This document shows positions 1 to 6,577 of a DNA stretch of 7,657 nucleotides, piece after piece (within the stretch, counting starts at the first letter, position 1; every line of letters begins with the position of its first letter). The position numbers and the translations under genes were made by a program. The stretch spans positions 1 to 7,657 of the forward strand of contig CAMPIU010000135.1 of assembly GCA_946886545.1 (NCBI GenBank), read 5' to 3'. The DNA comes from an uncultured Flavobacteriales bacterium (lineage in GTDB: Bacteria; Bacteroidota; Bacteroidia; Flavobacteriales; Crocinitomicaceae). The notes beneath the pieces were generated by a model that saw only the letters and a list, made by a program, of their open reading frames with translations, did not search any database and was not told the origin of the DNA.

Positions 1-43
1 ATTTTTTTTGATTTCAGGGAATGAATTCGGGATAAAGTAAGAA

Positions 44-2668
44 TTATCCTCCTGTTAACTTCTTGATTTCGTTTAATTTCATCAATGCTTCAACCGGAGT
101 CAGGGTGTTGATATCTATCGAAATTAATTGGTCGTGGATTTGTTCCAGAACAGGATCGTTCAACTGAAAAAAGCTCAGTTGCATGTCTTTCGACTGACCG
201 GCCTGAACAACAACCTCTTTGATCGTCTGTACTTCGTTTGAACGATTATTCAGTTCCAGCTGCTCCAGCATCAATTCTGCCCGCTGGATTACTTTATTCG
301 GCATTCCTGCCAATTTTGCAACATGGATCCCGAAGCTGTGTTCGCTGCCGCCTTCGACCAATTTGCGTAAAAAGATGATCTTTTGTCCGACTTCCTTAAC
401 ACTCACATTGTAATTGTGAATGCGCGGGAATTGAAGTGCCATTTCATTCAATTCGTGATAATGCGTCGCGAAAAGTGTTTTCCCTTTGGCCTGCGGGAAT
501 TCATGAATGTATTCAGCTATCGCCCAGGCAATCGAGATTCCGTCATAAGTACTTGTCCCACGTCCGATTTCATCCAGCAAGATCAAACTGCGGTCCGATA
601 AATTGTTCAAAATGCTGGAGGTTTCATTCATTTCTACCATGAAGGTCGATTCCCCCGAAGAAATATTATCCGACGCACCGACGCGCGTAAAGACCTTGTC
701 TACGATTCCCAAAATAGCAGCGTCGGCAGGAATAAAACTTCCCATCTGTGCCATGAGTGAAATCAAAGCGGTTTGACGCAGTAAAGCACTTTTACCCGAC
801 ATATTTGGTCCGGTGATCATAATGATCTGCTGTTCATCCTTATCTAAGTAAACATCATTGGGAACGTATTCCTCACCGGGTTTTAACTGGCCTTCAATAA
901 CAGGGTGTCTTCCGTTTTTAATATCAATAACATAACTGTCGTTGACCGTTGGTTTCGAATAGTTCTTTCTGATCGCCAGGTCAGCAAAGCCTGTCAGGCA
1001 GTCCAACTGTGCTATCAGGTAAGCATTCCGTTGAATCGGTCCGACGTGAGTGCTTAATTTTTGAACCAGGTCAAAATATAATTTGGCTTCAATAGCTGCA
1101 ATTTTGTCTTCGGCACCCAGAATTTTGGTTTCATATTCCTTCAATTCGGGTGTAATGTATCGTTCGGCACTTACCAGGGTTTGCTTGCGGATCCATTCTT
1201 CCGGAACCTTGTCTTTATGTGTGTTTCGCACTTCCAGGTAATATCCGAAGACGTTATTGAATGCAATTTTCAAACTCGGAATCCCGGTTTTTTCAGATTC
1301 GCGTTCCTGCATGGCTTCCAGGTAATCTTTCCCGCTTTCTGAAATAGCCCGCAATTCATCCAGCTCCGTATGAACACCGTCTGCAATGACAGGCCCTTTT
1401 CCCAGCATGACGGCAGGATCTTTAAGTAGGAATTTTTCAACCGATTGGATGAACTCCTCACAAGGTTCTATGTGTTTCGAAAGCTGCTTCAATAAATCAC
1501 TTTCGCTGTGTGAGCATGCATCGCGCAAAGGAGTCATGTGCTCCAGGATTCGCGAAAGAACCCGCAATTCTTTGGGATGAATTCTTCCCACTGCAACTTT
1601 GGAGATCAGACGTTCCATATCACCGATCTCACTTAGTTCATGTTCAATTTCCGCCCGGAGCGCATTTTTTTGAACCAGGTCTGCAACAGCATCAATACGC
1701 AGGTTGATTTGTTCGGGATGCTTTAAAGGCATCACGATCCAGCGTTTCAATAACCGGTCACCCATCGGAGTTTTTGTCCCGTTGATTACATCGAACAAGG
1801 TTTTTCCTCCTTCATTCAATGGACTGATCAATTCCAGGTTCCGAATGGTGAAACGGTCAAGCCAAACAAATTTTTCTTCTTCAATGCGCTGAATTTGGGT
1901 GATGTGACCCAATTTATCATGTTGTGTTTCTCCTAAATAATGAAGTATTGCACCGGCAGCAACAATTCCGTATTCCAAATCATCAATACCAAAACCTTTC
2001 ATGGAATTGGTCTGGAAATGGTTGGTCAGCCGTTCTTTTCCGAAATCAGCTGTGAACACCCAATCTTCAAGTCGAAAAGTGTAATATTTGGTTCCGAACA
2101 GTTCCTGGAACAACTGGTGTTTATTTTTTTGATAAATGATCTCACTGGGTTCAAAACCCTGAATCAGTTTATCGATGTATTCCGTATTTCCCTGTGCTGT
2201 AAAAAACTCACCGGTGCTTACATCCAAAAATGAAATTCCATGAACCTCTTTCCCGAAATGAATGGCGCCCAAAAAGTTGTTGTGGTGACCGTCCAGGATC
2301 TTATCGCTGAAAGCAATTCCGGGAGTTACCAGTTCGGTTACCCCGCGTTTCACGATCGTTTTGGTCATTTTGGGATCTTCCAGCTGGTCGCAGATTGCAA
2401 CCCGATGTCCGGCGCGAACCAGTTTTGGAAGATAAGATTCAAGTGAATGATGCGGAAATCCCGCTAATTCAATTTCCGATGGAGATCCTGCACCACGTTT
2501 GGTTAAAACAATTCCCAGTGTTTTTGATGCGGTAATGGCATCTTCACCGAATGTCTCATAAAAATCTCCGACGCGAAACAGCAATAAAGCCTGGGGGTGT
2601 TTTGCTTTAATCTGGTTGTATTGCTTCATTAAAGGCGTTTCCGCCGGATCTTTTTCTTTTTTCGACAC
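44..2668 (-). CDS. mutS: DNA mismatch repair protein MutS
   Basis: Cytoplasmic ATPase that recognises base mismatches and small loops and recruits MutL in post-replicative mismatch repair. The 874 residues match full-length bacterial MutS. Visible landmarks, in order: mismatch-reading loop GDFYETF at 34-40, with the Phe36 and Glu38 that contact the mismatch in E. coli at the same positions; connector and core/lever domains about 130-570 with the clamp near 450-510; Walker A GPNMSGKS at 620-627; signature [10 protein letters not shown] at 671-680; Walker [14 protein letters not shown] at 695-707; switch histidine in ATHYHEL (His736). QLSFF at 830-834 fits a sliding-clamp (DnaN) binding peptide, followed by the usual C-terminal helical tail. 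Translation starts at GTG (2668-2666); the conserved [10 protein letters not shown] block begins at residue 11, so starting at Met14 would cut into it. The gene has its own -7 box 21 nt upstream. No damage or missing motif is seen. Family assignment is essentially certain. Confidence 0.98.
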   Translation of the reverse strand: MSKKEKDPAETPLMKQYNQIKAKHPQALLLFRVGDFYETFGEDAITASKTLGIVLTKRGAGSPSEIELAGFPHHSLESYLPKLVRAGHRVAICDQLEDPKMTKTIVKRGVTELVTPGIAFSDKILDGHHNNFLGAIHFGKEVHGISFLDVSTGEFFTAQGNTEYIDKLIQGFEPSEIIYQKNKHQLFQELFGTKYYTFRLEDWVFTADFGKERLTNHFQTNSMKGFGIDDLEYGIVAAGAILHYLGETQHDKLGHITQIQRIEEEKFVWLDRFTIRNLELISPLNEGGKTLFDVINGTKTPMGDRLLKRWIVMPLKHPEQINLRIDAVADLVQKNALRAEIEHELSEIGDMERLISKVAVGRIHPKELRVLSRILEHMTPLRDACSHSESDLLKQLSKHIEPCEEFIQSVEKFLLKDPAVMLGKGPVIADGVHTELDELRAISESGKDYLEAMQERESEKTGIPSLKIAFNNVFGYYLEVRNTHKDKVPEEWIRKQTLVSAERYITPELKEYETKILGAEDKIAAIEAKLYFDLVQKLSTHVGPIQRNAYLIAQLDCLTGFADLAIRKNYSKPTVNDSYVIDIKNGRHPVIEGQLKPGEEYVPNDVYLDKDEQQIIMITGPNMSGKSALLRQTALISLMAQMGSFIPADAAILGIVDKVFTRVGASDNISSGESTFMVEMNETSSILNNLSDRSLILLDEIGRGTSTYDGISIAWAIAEYIHEFPQAKGKTLFATHYHELNEMALQFPRIHNYNVSVKEVGQKIIFLRKLVEGGSEHSFGIHVAKLAGMPNKVIQRAELMLEQLELNNRSNEVQTIKEVVVQAGQSKDMQLSFFQLNDPVLEQIHDQLISIDINTLTPVEALMKLNEIKKLTGG

Positions 2669-2689
2669 GTGAATAAGTTTCGTTCAGGT

Positions 2690-2697
2690 CAAAAATA
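2690..2697 (-). promoter_or_regulatory. Predicted -7 box of mutS
   Basis: On the minus strand this reads TATTTTTG, an exact fit to the Bacteroidota sigma-ABfr -7 consensus TAnnTTTG. It lies 21 nt before the GTG start, giving a predicted leader of roughly 17 nt with no clear Shine-Dalgarno sequence. I see no convincing -33 TTG at the usual spacing. Confidence 0.7.
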
Positions 2698-2758
2698 CGA
2701 AGCGAACTTTGAGTTTAAGGAATTTTACGGGTACGAGTTTTCAACATAACTTAAACAG

Positions 2759-2776
2759 TTGATCCTACCGGATCAA
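2759..2776 (-). terminator. Hairpin overlapping the stop codon of the secreted protein gene
   Basis: A perfect 7-bp inverted repeat (TTGATCC / GGATCAA) encloses a 4-nt loop, and the TGA stop codon (2775-2773) sits inside the first arm. No strong T tract follows on the minus strand, so it may be only a weak or 3'-end-stabilising hairpin. It is the sole structured element between this gene and mutS. Confidence 0.35.
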
Positions 2777-3327
2777 TATTTAACGAAGCGCTGGAATTGT
2801 TTGCTTCCGTTTTTATCCAACACCAAAATGTAATTTCCTCCATCAAGTTTCGAAACATCGATAAACGTATTTAGCGAAGGAAGAGGTTTTAAAACGCAAT
2901 TGCCTGCAATTGAATATATTTCTAACTGATCGTAATTTGCTTCATTTAAGATGAGCTGTTCGTTTACCGGATTGAACCGGATCAGTTGATTATTCTCAAA
3001 CGTTTTTTCAGTAAGTCCGCCTGTGCAGTTCCAACCAATGGTAATGACGTATTTGGCAGTATCAACAGGGCAGCTTGTATCGTAAACATGGTAGAAATAA
3101 TTGTACTGTCCGGGGAAAGTCAATGAAATAACGGTATTGGTCATGGTGTCGCCTGCCGGATCAATAAATACGCCGTTGGTATCTGCATCTCCTGATCTCA
3201 GTTCTTCGACATCAAAGAATTCGTGTTGGCAGTAAGTTACAGCGGTATCACGCCCTGCTGTCGGACATTGAGCAAGAAGGGTTTCTGAAAAAACCAGGAA
3301 TAAAATGAGTGTATAGATAGTTTTCAT
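2773..3327 (-). CDS. Secreted protein with Ig-like module and T9SS type A sorting domain
   Basis: A 184-residue exported protein of unknown specific function. Residues 1-19 form a signal peptide (Lys2, hydrophobic core, cleavage likely after LLA, before Gln20). Residues about 21-97 resemble the Ig-like repeat of Bacteroidota surface adhesins: an AGRDT...C start, a GVFIDPAGD strand pair, an FPGQYNYFYHVYDTSCPVDT segment and a VITI end. Cysteines are at 21, 33, 86, 101 and 144, so disulfides are plausible. The C-terminus, about 117-184, has the pattern of the type IX secretion sorting domain (TIGR04183-like): RFNPVNEQL opening, LEIYSIAG strand, then GGNYILVL and a final FVKY. From family knowledge this tail directs outer-membrane transport by T9SS and is removed or anchored. 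Having one module rather than several makes it a minimal adhesin-like protein. The ATG start is fixed by the signal peptide. No enzymatic motif is seen. Confidence 0.85.
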   Translation of the reverse strand: MKTIYTLILFLVFSETLLAQCPTAGRDTAVTYCQHEFFDVEELRSGDADTNGVFIDPAGDTMTNTVISLTFPGQYNYFYHVYDTSCPVDTAKYVITIGWNCTGGLTEKTFENNQLIRFNPVNEQLILNEANYDQLEIYSIAGNCVLKPLPSLNTFIDVSKLDGGNYILVLDKNGSKQFQRFVKY

Positions 3328-3358
3328 AAAGTGAATATAAACGATTCGAAATAGTAAA

Positions 3359-3366
3359 CAAAAATA
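3359..3366 (-). promoter_or_regulatory. Predicted -7 box of the secreted protein gene
   Basis: TATTTTTG on the minus strand, 31 nt before the ATG at 3327, implying a leader of about 27 nt. It diverges from the methyltransferase promoter only 17 bp away, so the upstream half of each promoter overlaps the other's -7 box. Confidence 0.65.
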
Positions 3367-3383
3367 ATTCGGGGGTAATTCGG
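3365..3383 (+). repeat. Two TAATTCGG direct repeats in the divergent promoter
   Basis: TAATTCGG occurs at 3365-3372 and again at 3376-3383, a period of 11 bp (about one helical turn), filling the space between the two divergent -7 boxes. The arrangement suits a regulator binding one DNA face, but no regulator gene is adjacent, and chance or a shared low-complexity origin is possible. Confidence 0.45.
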
Positions 3384-3391
3384 TATTTTTG
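3384..3391 (+). promoter_or_regulatory. Predicted -7 box of the RNA methyltransferase gene
   Basis: TATTTTTG ends only 4 nt before the ATG at 3396. Since transcription in Bacteroidota starts a few bases after this box, the transcript should begin at or next to the A of ATG, i.e. a leaderless mRNA. The start codon is supported by the conserved RKLKLWEL N-terminus. Confidence 0.65.
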
Positions 3392-3395
3392 CCCC

Positions 3396-3929
3396 ATGAA
3401 CCGTAAATTGAAATTGTGGGAACTCGATCGGGTAGATGAACAAACGTTTAAAGGCCAGGAGAAATTTCCACTGATCATTATTTTAAACGATATCCGCAGT
3501 TTGAACAATATTGGTTCGTTCTTCCGGACTGCTGATGCCTTCAATGTGGAGAAAATATACCTCTGCGGAATTACTGCTCAGCCACCACATCGTGAAATTC
3601 ATAAAACTGCCTTGGGTGCCACCGACACAATTAACTGGGAATATCGAAAAGATATTAATTCCCTGGTTTCCGAATTGAAGCAGGATGGAATTGCAGTTTG
3701 CAGCATCGAACAGGCAGAAAAAACAGTCCTTCTCCACGAAATTCCCACATTAAATGATCGGAAATTTGCCCTGGTTTTCGGAAATGAAGTAGATGGCGTG
3801 GATCAGTCGGTCATCGATGCATCCGATTACATCATTGAAATTCCGCAATTCGGTACCAAACACAGCCTGAATGTTTCTGTGTGCGCAGGAATTGTTTTAT
3901 GGGAATTCGCTAAGAAATACATTTCTTAA
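3396..3929 (+). CDS. SpoU/TrmH-family RNA 2'-O-methyltransferase
   Basis: Predicted S-adenosylmethionine-dependent methyltransferase acting on a ribose 2'-OH in tRNA or rRNA. At 177 residues it is a bare SPOUT (trefoil-knot) catalytic domain with no separate RNA-binding N-domain. The three SpoU motifs are intact: motif 1, NNIGSFFRTADAF (37-49), with Asn38 and catalytic-type Arg44; motif 2, LVFGNEVDGV (126-135), with Gly-Asn-Glu at 129-131; motif 3, IPQFGTKHSLNVSVCAGIVL (149-168), with Pro150, Ser157, Asn159 and Ser161 of the knot. LCGITAQPPHREIHKTALGA (56-75) is typical of the Bacteroidota branch of the family. The exact nucleotide modified (TrmH-, TrmL- or RlmB-like) cannot be told from sequence alone. 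The gene stands alone: divergent from the secreted protein gene and convergent with the glycosyltransferase gene. Confidence 0.93.
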   Translation: MNRKLKLWELDRVDEQTFKGQEKFPLIIILNDIRSLNNIGSFFRTADAFNVEKIYLCGITAQPPHREIHKTALGATDTINWEYRKDINSLVSELKQDGIAVCSIEQAEKTVLLHEIPTLNDRKFALVFGNEVDGVDQSVIDASDYIIEIPQFGTKHSLNVSVCAGIVLWEFAKKYIS

Positions 3930-4098
3930 CGCGGATTTCCTTCATTTAAAATTCTACATGCTTCGAGGTATTGAATCTTCTGCCCTAAAGTCTTTAGTCT
4001 GAAAATCCGAATATCCAAAACCTCATGAAATTCTCAAAAGTGTAAAATGCTGTGAGCCTCAAATAGTCACATTTCTCTGCTTAAAATGGGTGAAGTAT

Positions 4099-4153
4099 GG
4101 ATAGTGAGTGGATAGAGCGTGGATAGAGCGTAGGTAGAGCGACTATAGAGCGA
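4099..4153 (+). repeat. Five-copy 11-bp tandem repeat
   Basis: Five contiguous 11-mers in strict register: GGATAGTGAGT, GGATAGAGCGT, GGATAGAGCGT, AGGTAGAGCGA, CTATAGAGCGA. The core TAGAGCG is kept in four copies and the two central copies are identical, with divergence towards the edges. The unit is not a multiple of three and contains TAG, so it is not coding. The period equals about one DNA helical turn. No function is known to me. Confidence 0.85.
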
Positions 4154-4262
4154 CTTTTGTTAAAGAATTAACATTCGGTTTTGCTGGGTTTTTAACCTTA
4201 AATCCATCAGTTTTAACAATAATCAGATCTTAATATATCTGGATACTGGTATCTGTTATCCC

Positions 4263-4278
4263 TTCTCAGAAATGAGAA
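4263..4278. other. Small hairpin with GAAA tetraloop
   Basis: TTCTCA (4263-4268) pairs perfectly with TGAGAA (4273-4278) across a GAAA loop of the GNRA class. It lies in the convergent gap, where read-through transcripts from the methyltransferase gene would carry it. No T tract follows, so a terminator role is doubtful. Confidence 0.3.
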
Positions 4279-4304
4279 TTCTGCCCGAAAAATCTTTTAT
4301 AAAG

Positions 4305-4347
4305 TAATTCGTAATTCGTATCCCGATAGCTATCGGGACGTAATTCG
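4305..4347. repeat. TAATTCG tandem array interrupted by an 18-bp palindrome
   Basis: TAATTCG repeats at 4305-4311, 4312-4318 and 4341-4347 surround the perfect palindrome TCCCGATAGCTATCGGGA (4321-4338). The palindrome is flanked on both sides by CGTA (4317-4320 and 4339-4342). Removing 4321-4342 restores an uninterrupted TAATTCG array, which is what insertion with a 4-bp target duplication would leave. It sits 12 bp past the glycosyltransferase stop codon and could form a 7-bp-stem hairpin at that mRNA's end, though without a T tract. Confidence 0.8.
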
Positions 4348-4350
4348 TAA

Positions 4351-6279
4351 TTATTCCTCTATAGGCTCGTACCACGAATAAGTCAGCGGATTATCCTTTC
4401 TGTAAATAACCTGGAACGACAAAATCTGCAGCTGTTTTTTATCCCGGTTCCAAACATAGGTGTTCAGAGTTGGTTTTTCGAACTTCTTGTGCTTTGAATC
4501 GATGAACTTGATTGATTGAACCAAAGTAACCGTACTGTCTTTCAGATTGACCACATGCTGCGAAACCGAACTTGAAGCGTAGTGAATGATCGAATCATTG
4601 GATTGAACGGCAAGAACCAATAGAGGGTTTTGGGTCAGATCCGAAAGTTTCAGCTTTACCACTACATCCACCAGGTCCGAAGGTTTTTTAACCAGTTCGT
4701 TCATTGGTTTGGAGTAGCCGGGTCCCCATTCTTCGTCTTTTTCGAAATGATAAGCTTCATTATATCGTTTTCCGGGATTGTAACCGTTGAAAAGGTCCGG
4801 ATTTTTGAAAAGATCGGCAAGAGGGTTTTCGCTAGGCTTTCCTTTTCCGGTCAATAAGGTGGAAGCAGAGAAGTAATTTCGCTGCCAGATGATGTGTGGA
4901 TACTTCTGAAGAATGATTGCTCTGAAAGTGGGAGGCATACTGGATGTTGCTGCCAGACAGATGGTTTCTGCCGAATGTAAGTGTTTTTCCAGTAAGGAAT
5001 CCAATTGTTTTTCATTGAATTCCGGAACAGTAATAAATAAATAGGAATCAGGAATCGTGAGTTCTCCTTTTTCCGAATAAAACCGGGTCTTAGGTTCATC
5101 GGAAAAAATGATTGTCAATGTATTCGGGTGGTTTTTTGCTGCATCATTTGCATCCAGGACCAATTGTTTGAAAGGGGTCTTGTAAAACGTTGTGTAATGT
5201 TGACGTTGGAAAATGAGCACATACGAATTGAATATCAGAATAAGAACTGCCAGAACTGCATTCATCTGTTTGCTTTGTTCCTTTGCCCATCCGAATAAGA
5301 AAAGCAGTAAGAACGGATAAGCAAAAATCAGCACCGAAGTTTGCAAAACCGGTGCAATTTTGATCGAATAGAAATACCCGATGAAATAAACCGAAAAGAA
5401 CAAAATCCCTGAAAACAATATGGCTTTGGAGCTGCGCCTTGTCTCTTGCCCTGAAATGCGTGTCCAGATTATGATAGCTGTATAAATGATCAATAAAACT
5501 GAGGAGAATTGAAAAATATACTCGATGTAATGGGGTAAAAAGGAAGGTTCCGGTTTTCCCAGCCAGCCCGATAATCCGCCCATGCTAAGCTGGGCACGCA
5601 AAATTCCGAAATGCGGAGCGTAAAGCAGAATTGCAGCCAGGCAAAGTAATAAGTACTTCCACAGGAAATCTTTGTAGGTATAAACTATTCCAAATAATCC
5701 AATCAATCCTGCGGTAAGCATGCTGAAATGATGGTTGTAAGCACAAAGGGCTGCCGCAACGGGGAACCAGATGAGGTGCTTTCGGACGTAGTTCTTAAAG
5801 AATACAATTTCTCCCCAGTGATAGGCAAATAATAAAGTGAAGAAAAATCCGGAAGTGTAAGGCCGTGCAATTTGGCTATACATAACCGGGTATTGACTTG
5901 TTGCAATAATTGCTGCTACGATTAAGCCTGTGGTTGCATTCGACCAGCGCTTGCCGATTTTGTAAGCGAAATAAACACCGCCGACACCTGAAAGGATGAA
6001 GGGTAATTTCACAATCCATTCTGCAGTTCCGAATAATTTTGTCCAGTAATAAAGAAAAACCTGAACGAATGCAGGATGTCCGTCCACTTTCACGCCTTTT
6101 GTTATCAGTTCGCCGAATGAATCAAAGTGTGTGCGAAGTAGTCCGCTTAATTCATCGTGGGTATAGGGAATCGAGAACAAGTCATAACATCTGAGTATGA
6201 GCGCAAGAAGAAGGATTCCAATAATGATGAAATGTTCTTTTACAAAATTTAAAAACCGCTTTTCTCCTGATTTAATCAC
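4351..6279 (-). CDS. GT39/PMT-type membrane glycosyltransferase (GT-C fold)
   Basis: Predicted integral membrane glycosyltransferase moving a sugar from a polyprenyl-phosphate donor to a protein, lipid or glycan acceptor on the periplasmic face. Residues 1-15 are basic; about 10-12 hydrophobic segments span residues 16-357. The first outer loop carries an Asp-Glu pair (THDE, Asp42-Glu43), the expected catalytic carboxylates of the GT-C class, followed by VDGHPAFVQVF (65-75), matching the HP motif of GT39 enzymes, and SQIARPYTSG (135-144), matching their conserved Arg-x-Tyr stretch. Residues about 360-642 are soluble, probably periplasmic, and of no domain I recognise. At 642 residues it is similar to ArnT-like and Bacteroidota GT39 proteins. 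Donor and acceptor cannot be deduced, and no glycan-cluster genes are adjacent. Translation starts at GTG (6279-6277). The frame stays open for some distance upstream, but no ATG in it looks better, and the N-terminus fits a short cytoplasmic lead into the first membrane segment. Confidence 0.85.
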   Translation of the reverse strand: MIKSGEKRFLNFVKEHFIIIGILLLALILRCYDLFSIPYTHDELSGLLRTHFDSFGELITKGVKVDGHPAFVQVFLYYWTKLFGTAEWIVKLPFILSGVGGVYFAYKIGKRWSNATTGLIVAAIIATSQYPVMYSQIARPYTSGFFFTLLFAYHWGEIVFFKNYVRKHLIWFPVAAALCAYNHHFSMLTAGLIGLFGIVYTYKDFLWKYLLLCLAAILLYAPHFGILRAQLSMGGLSGWLGKPEPSFLPHYIEYIFQFSSVLLIIYTAIIIWTRISGQETRRSSKAILFSGILFFSVYFIGYFYSIKIAPVLQTSVLIFAYPFLLLFLFGWAKEQSKQMNAVLAVLILIFNSYVLIFQRQHYTTFYKTPFKQLVLDANDAAKNHPNTLTIIFSDEPKTRFYSEKGELTIPDSYLFITVPEFNEKQLDSLLEKHLHSAETICLAATSSMPPTFRAIILQKYPHIIWQRNYFSASTLLTGKGKPSENPLADLFKNPDLFNGYNPGKRYNEAYHFEKDEEWGPGYSKPMNELVKKPSDLVDVVVKLKLSDLTQNPLLVLAVQSNDSIIHYASSSVSQHVVNLKDSTVTLVQSIKFIDSKHKKFEKPTLNTYVWNRDKKQLQILSFQVIYRKDNPLTYSWYEPIEE

Positions 6280-6306
6280 CTGAATACTCTTTACTTTTAT
6301 TAGTTC

Positions 6307-6397
6307 CCGTGGATGCGCAGATGCTGGATCACCTAACGGATTCGCTGATTCTGAGCAAGGCGTCCGGTAGGCGCCTGTAGAATCTGTGCATCTGTGG
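6307..6397. repeat. Imperfect palindromic extragenic element in the glycosyltransferase leader
   Basis: Outer arms GATGCGCAGAT (6312-6322) and ATCTGTGCATC (6382-6392) pair over 11 positions with one G-U, extendable to 16 pairs (6307-6322 with 6382-6397) using three further G-U pairs. The wobble pairs work only in plus-strand RNA. Inside are a second stem GATTCT/AGAATC (6347-6352, 6379-6384), which competes with the outer arm for 6382-6384, and a small hairpin AGGCG/CGCCT (6358-6362, 6372-6376). The CACAGATGCACAGATT-like text at the right end on the minus strand resembles intergenic repeats I remember from many Bacteroidota genomes; that recollection needs a search. Confidence 0.6.
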
Positions 6398-6434
6398 TAA
6401 AACGATCACCTGGTTATTCGAGTACTTTACTTAA

Positions 6435-6442
6435 CAAAAATA
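6435..6442 (-). promoter_or_regulatory. Predicted -7 box of the glycosyltransferase gene
   Basis: TATTTTTG on the minus strand, identical to the other four promoters here, but 155 nt before the GTG start, so the leader would be about 150 nt instead of 0-30. That leader contains the palindromic element at 6307-6397. A closer promoter that I do not recognise is possible. Confidence 0.55.
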
Positions 6443-6550
6443 GCAAAGCTTCCGGATTCAGGTAGAGCATCGGTGTTCTCTTTGTGAATTTCCCTTTCGG
6501 ATCAGATCGATTTACCTTTTTTTAGCGATGCGAATCTGAGAAACAATCGT

Positions 6551-6558
6551 TATTTTTG
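6551..6558 (+). promoter_or_regulatory. Predicted -7 box of the reductase gene
   Basis: TATTTTTG ends 19 nt before the ATG at 6578, predicting a leader of roughly 15 nt. AGGA at 6571-6574 is only 3 nt from the start codon, too close for a strong Shine-Dalgarno site. Confidence 0.7.
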
Positions 6559-6577
6559 CAGCACTTTAATAGGAATC

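Larger units (their letters stand above)
3930..4350. other. Convergent intergenic region with several small repeats
   Basis: This 421-bp gap lies between two converging genes, so it is not expected to hold a promoter for either. I see no plausible protein or RNA gene. It contains a 13-bp palindrome CTAAAGTCTTTAG (3985-3997), an 11-bp tandem array (4099-4153), a 6-bp-stem hairpin TGTTAA/TTAACA (4158-4173), a 6-bp-stem GAAA-loop hairpin (4263-4278) and a palindrome within a 7-bp tandem array (4305-4347). None of the hairpins is followed by a T run, so no canonical terminator is visible for either gene. Confidence 0.6.
6280..6577. other. Divergent intergenic region with palindromic repeat and two promoters
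   Basis: This 298-bp gap holds the divergent promoters of the glycosyltransferase (-7 box 6435-6442) and reductase (-7 box 6551-6558) genes. Between the glycosyltransferase box and its start lies a palindromic element (6307-6397). The 108 bp between the boxes contain no gene or clear operator that I can see. A 26-codon frame beginning GTG at 6409 on the minus strand ends inside the palindromic element and is unlikely to be a real gene. Confidence 0.6.

Noticed and set aside
1..43. Terminator downstream of mutS
   Set aside because: There is a T run on the plus strand at the window edge but no inverted repeat, and on the minus strand it reads as A; nothing can be concluded from 43 bases.
1940..2233. 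97-codon plus-strand open frame inside mutS
   Set aside because: It lies wholly antisense to a conserved, intact mutS and shows no family features.
3248..3544. 98-codon minus-strand open frame across the divergent promoter
   Set aside because: It overlaps the start of both the secreted protein gene and the methyltransferase gene, covers both -7 boxes, and its translation has no recognisable domain; the two flanking genes are well supported.
3985..3997. CTAAAGTCTTTAG palindrome as an operator or terminator
   Set aside because: It is AT-rich, lies 55 bp past a gene end in a convergent gap, and has neither a T tract nor a promoter nearby; a palindrome this short can arise by chance.
3932..4009. 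CGGATTT (3932-3938) and AAATCCG (4003-4009) as a long stem
   Set aside because: Seven pairs separated by 64 nt are weak and not supported by further pairing.
4099..4153. 11-bp tandem array as a CRISPR
   Set aside because: Units are contiguous with no spacers and are far shorter than CRISPR repeats.
6332..6409. Short minus-strand frame (GTG start at 6409, about 26 codons) upstream of the glycosyltransferase gene
   Set aside because: It mostly translates the palindromic element, is out of frame with the gene, and no composition or motif supports a real leader peptide.
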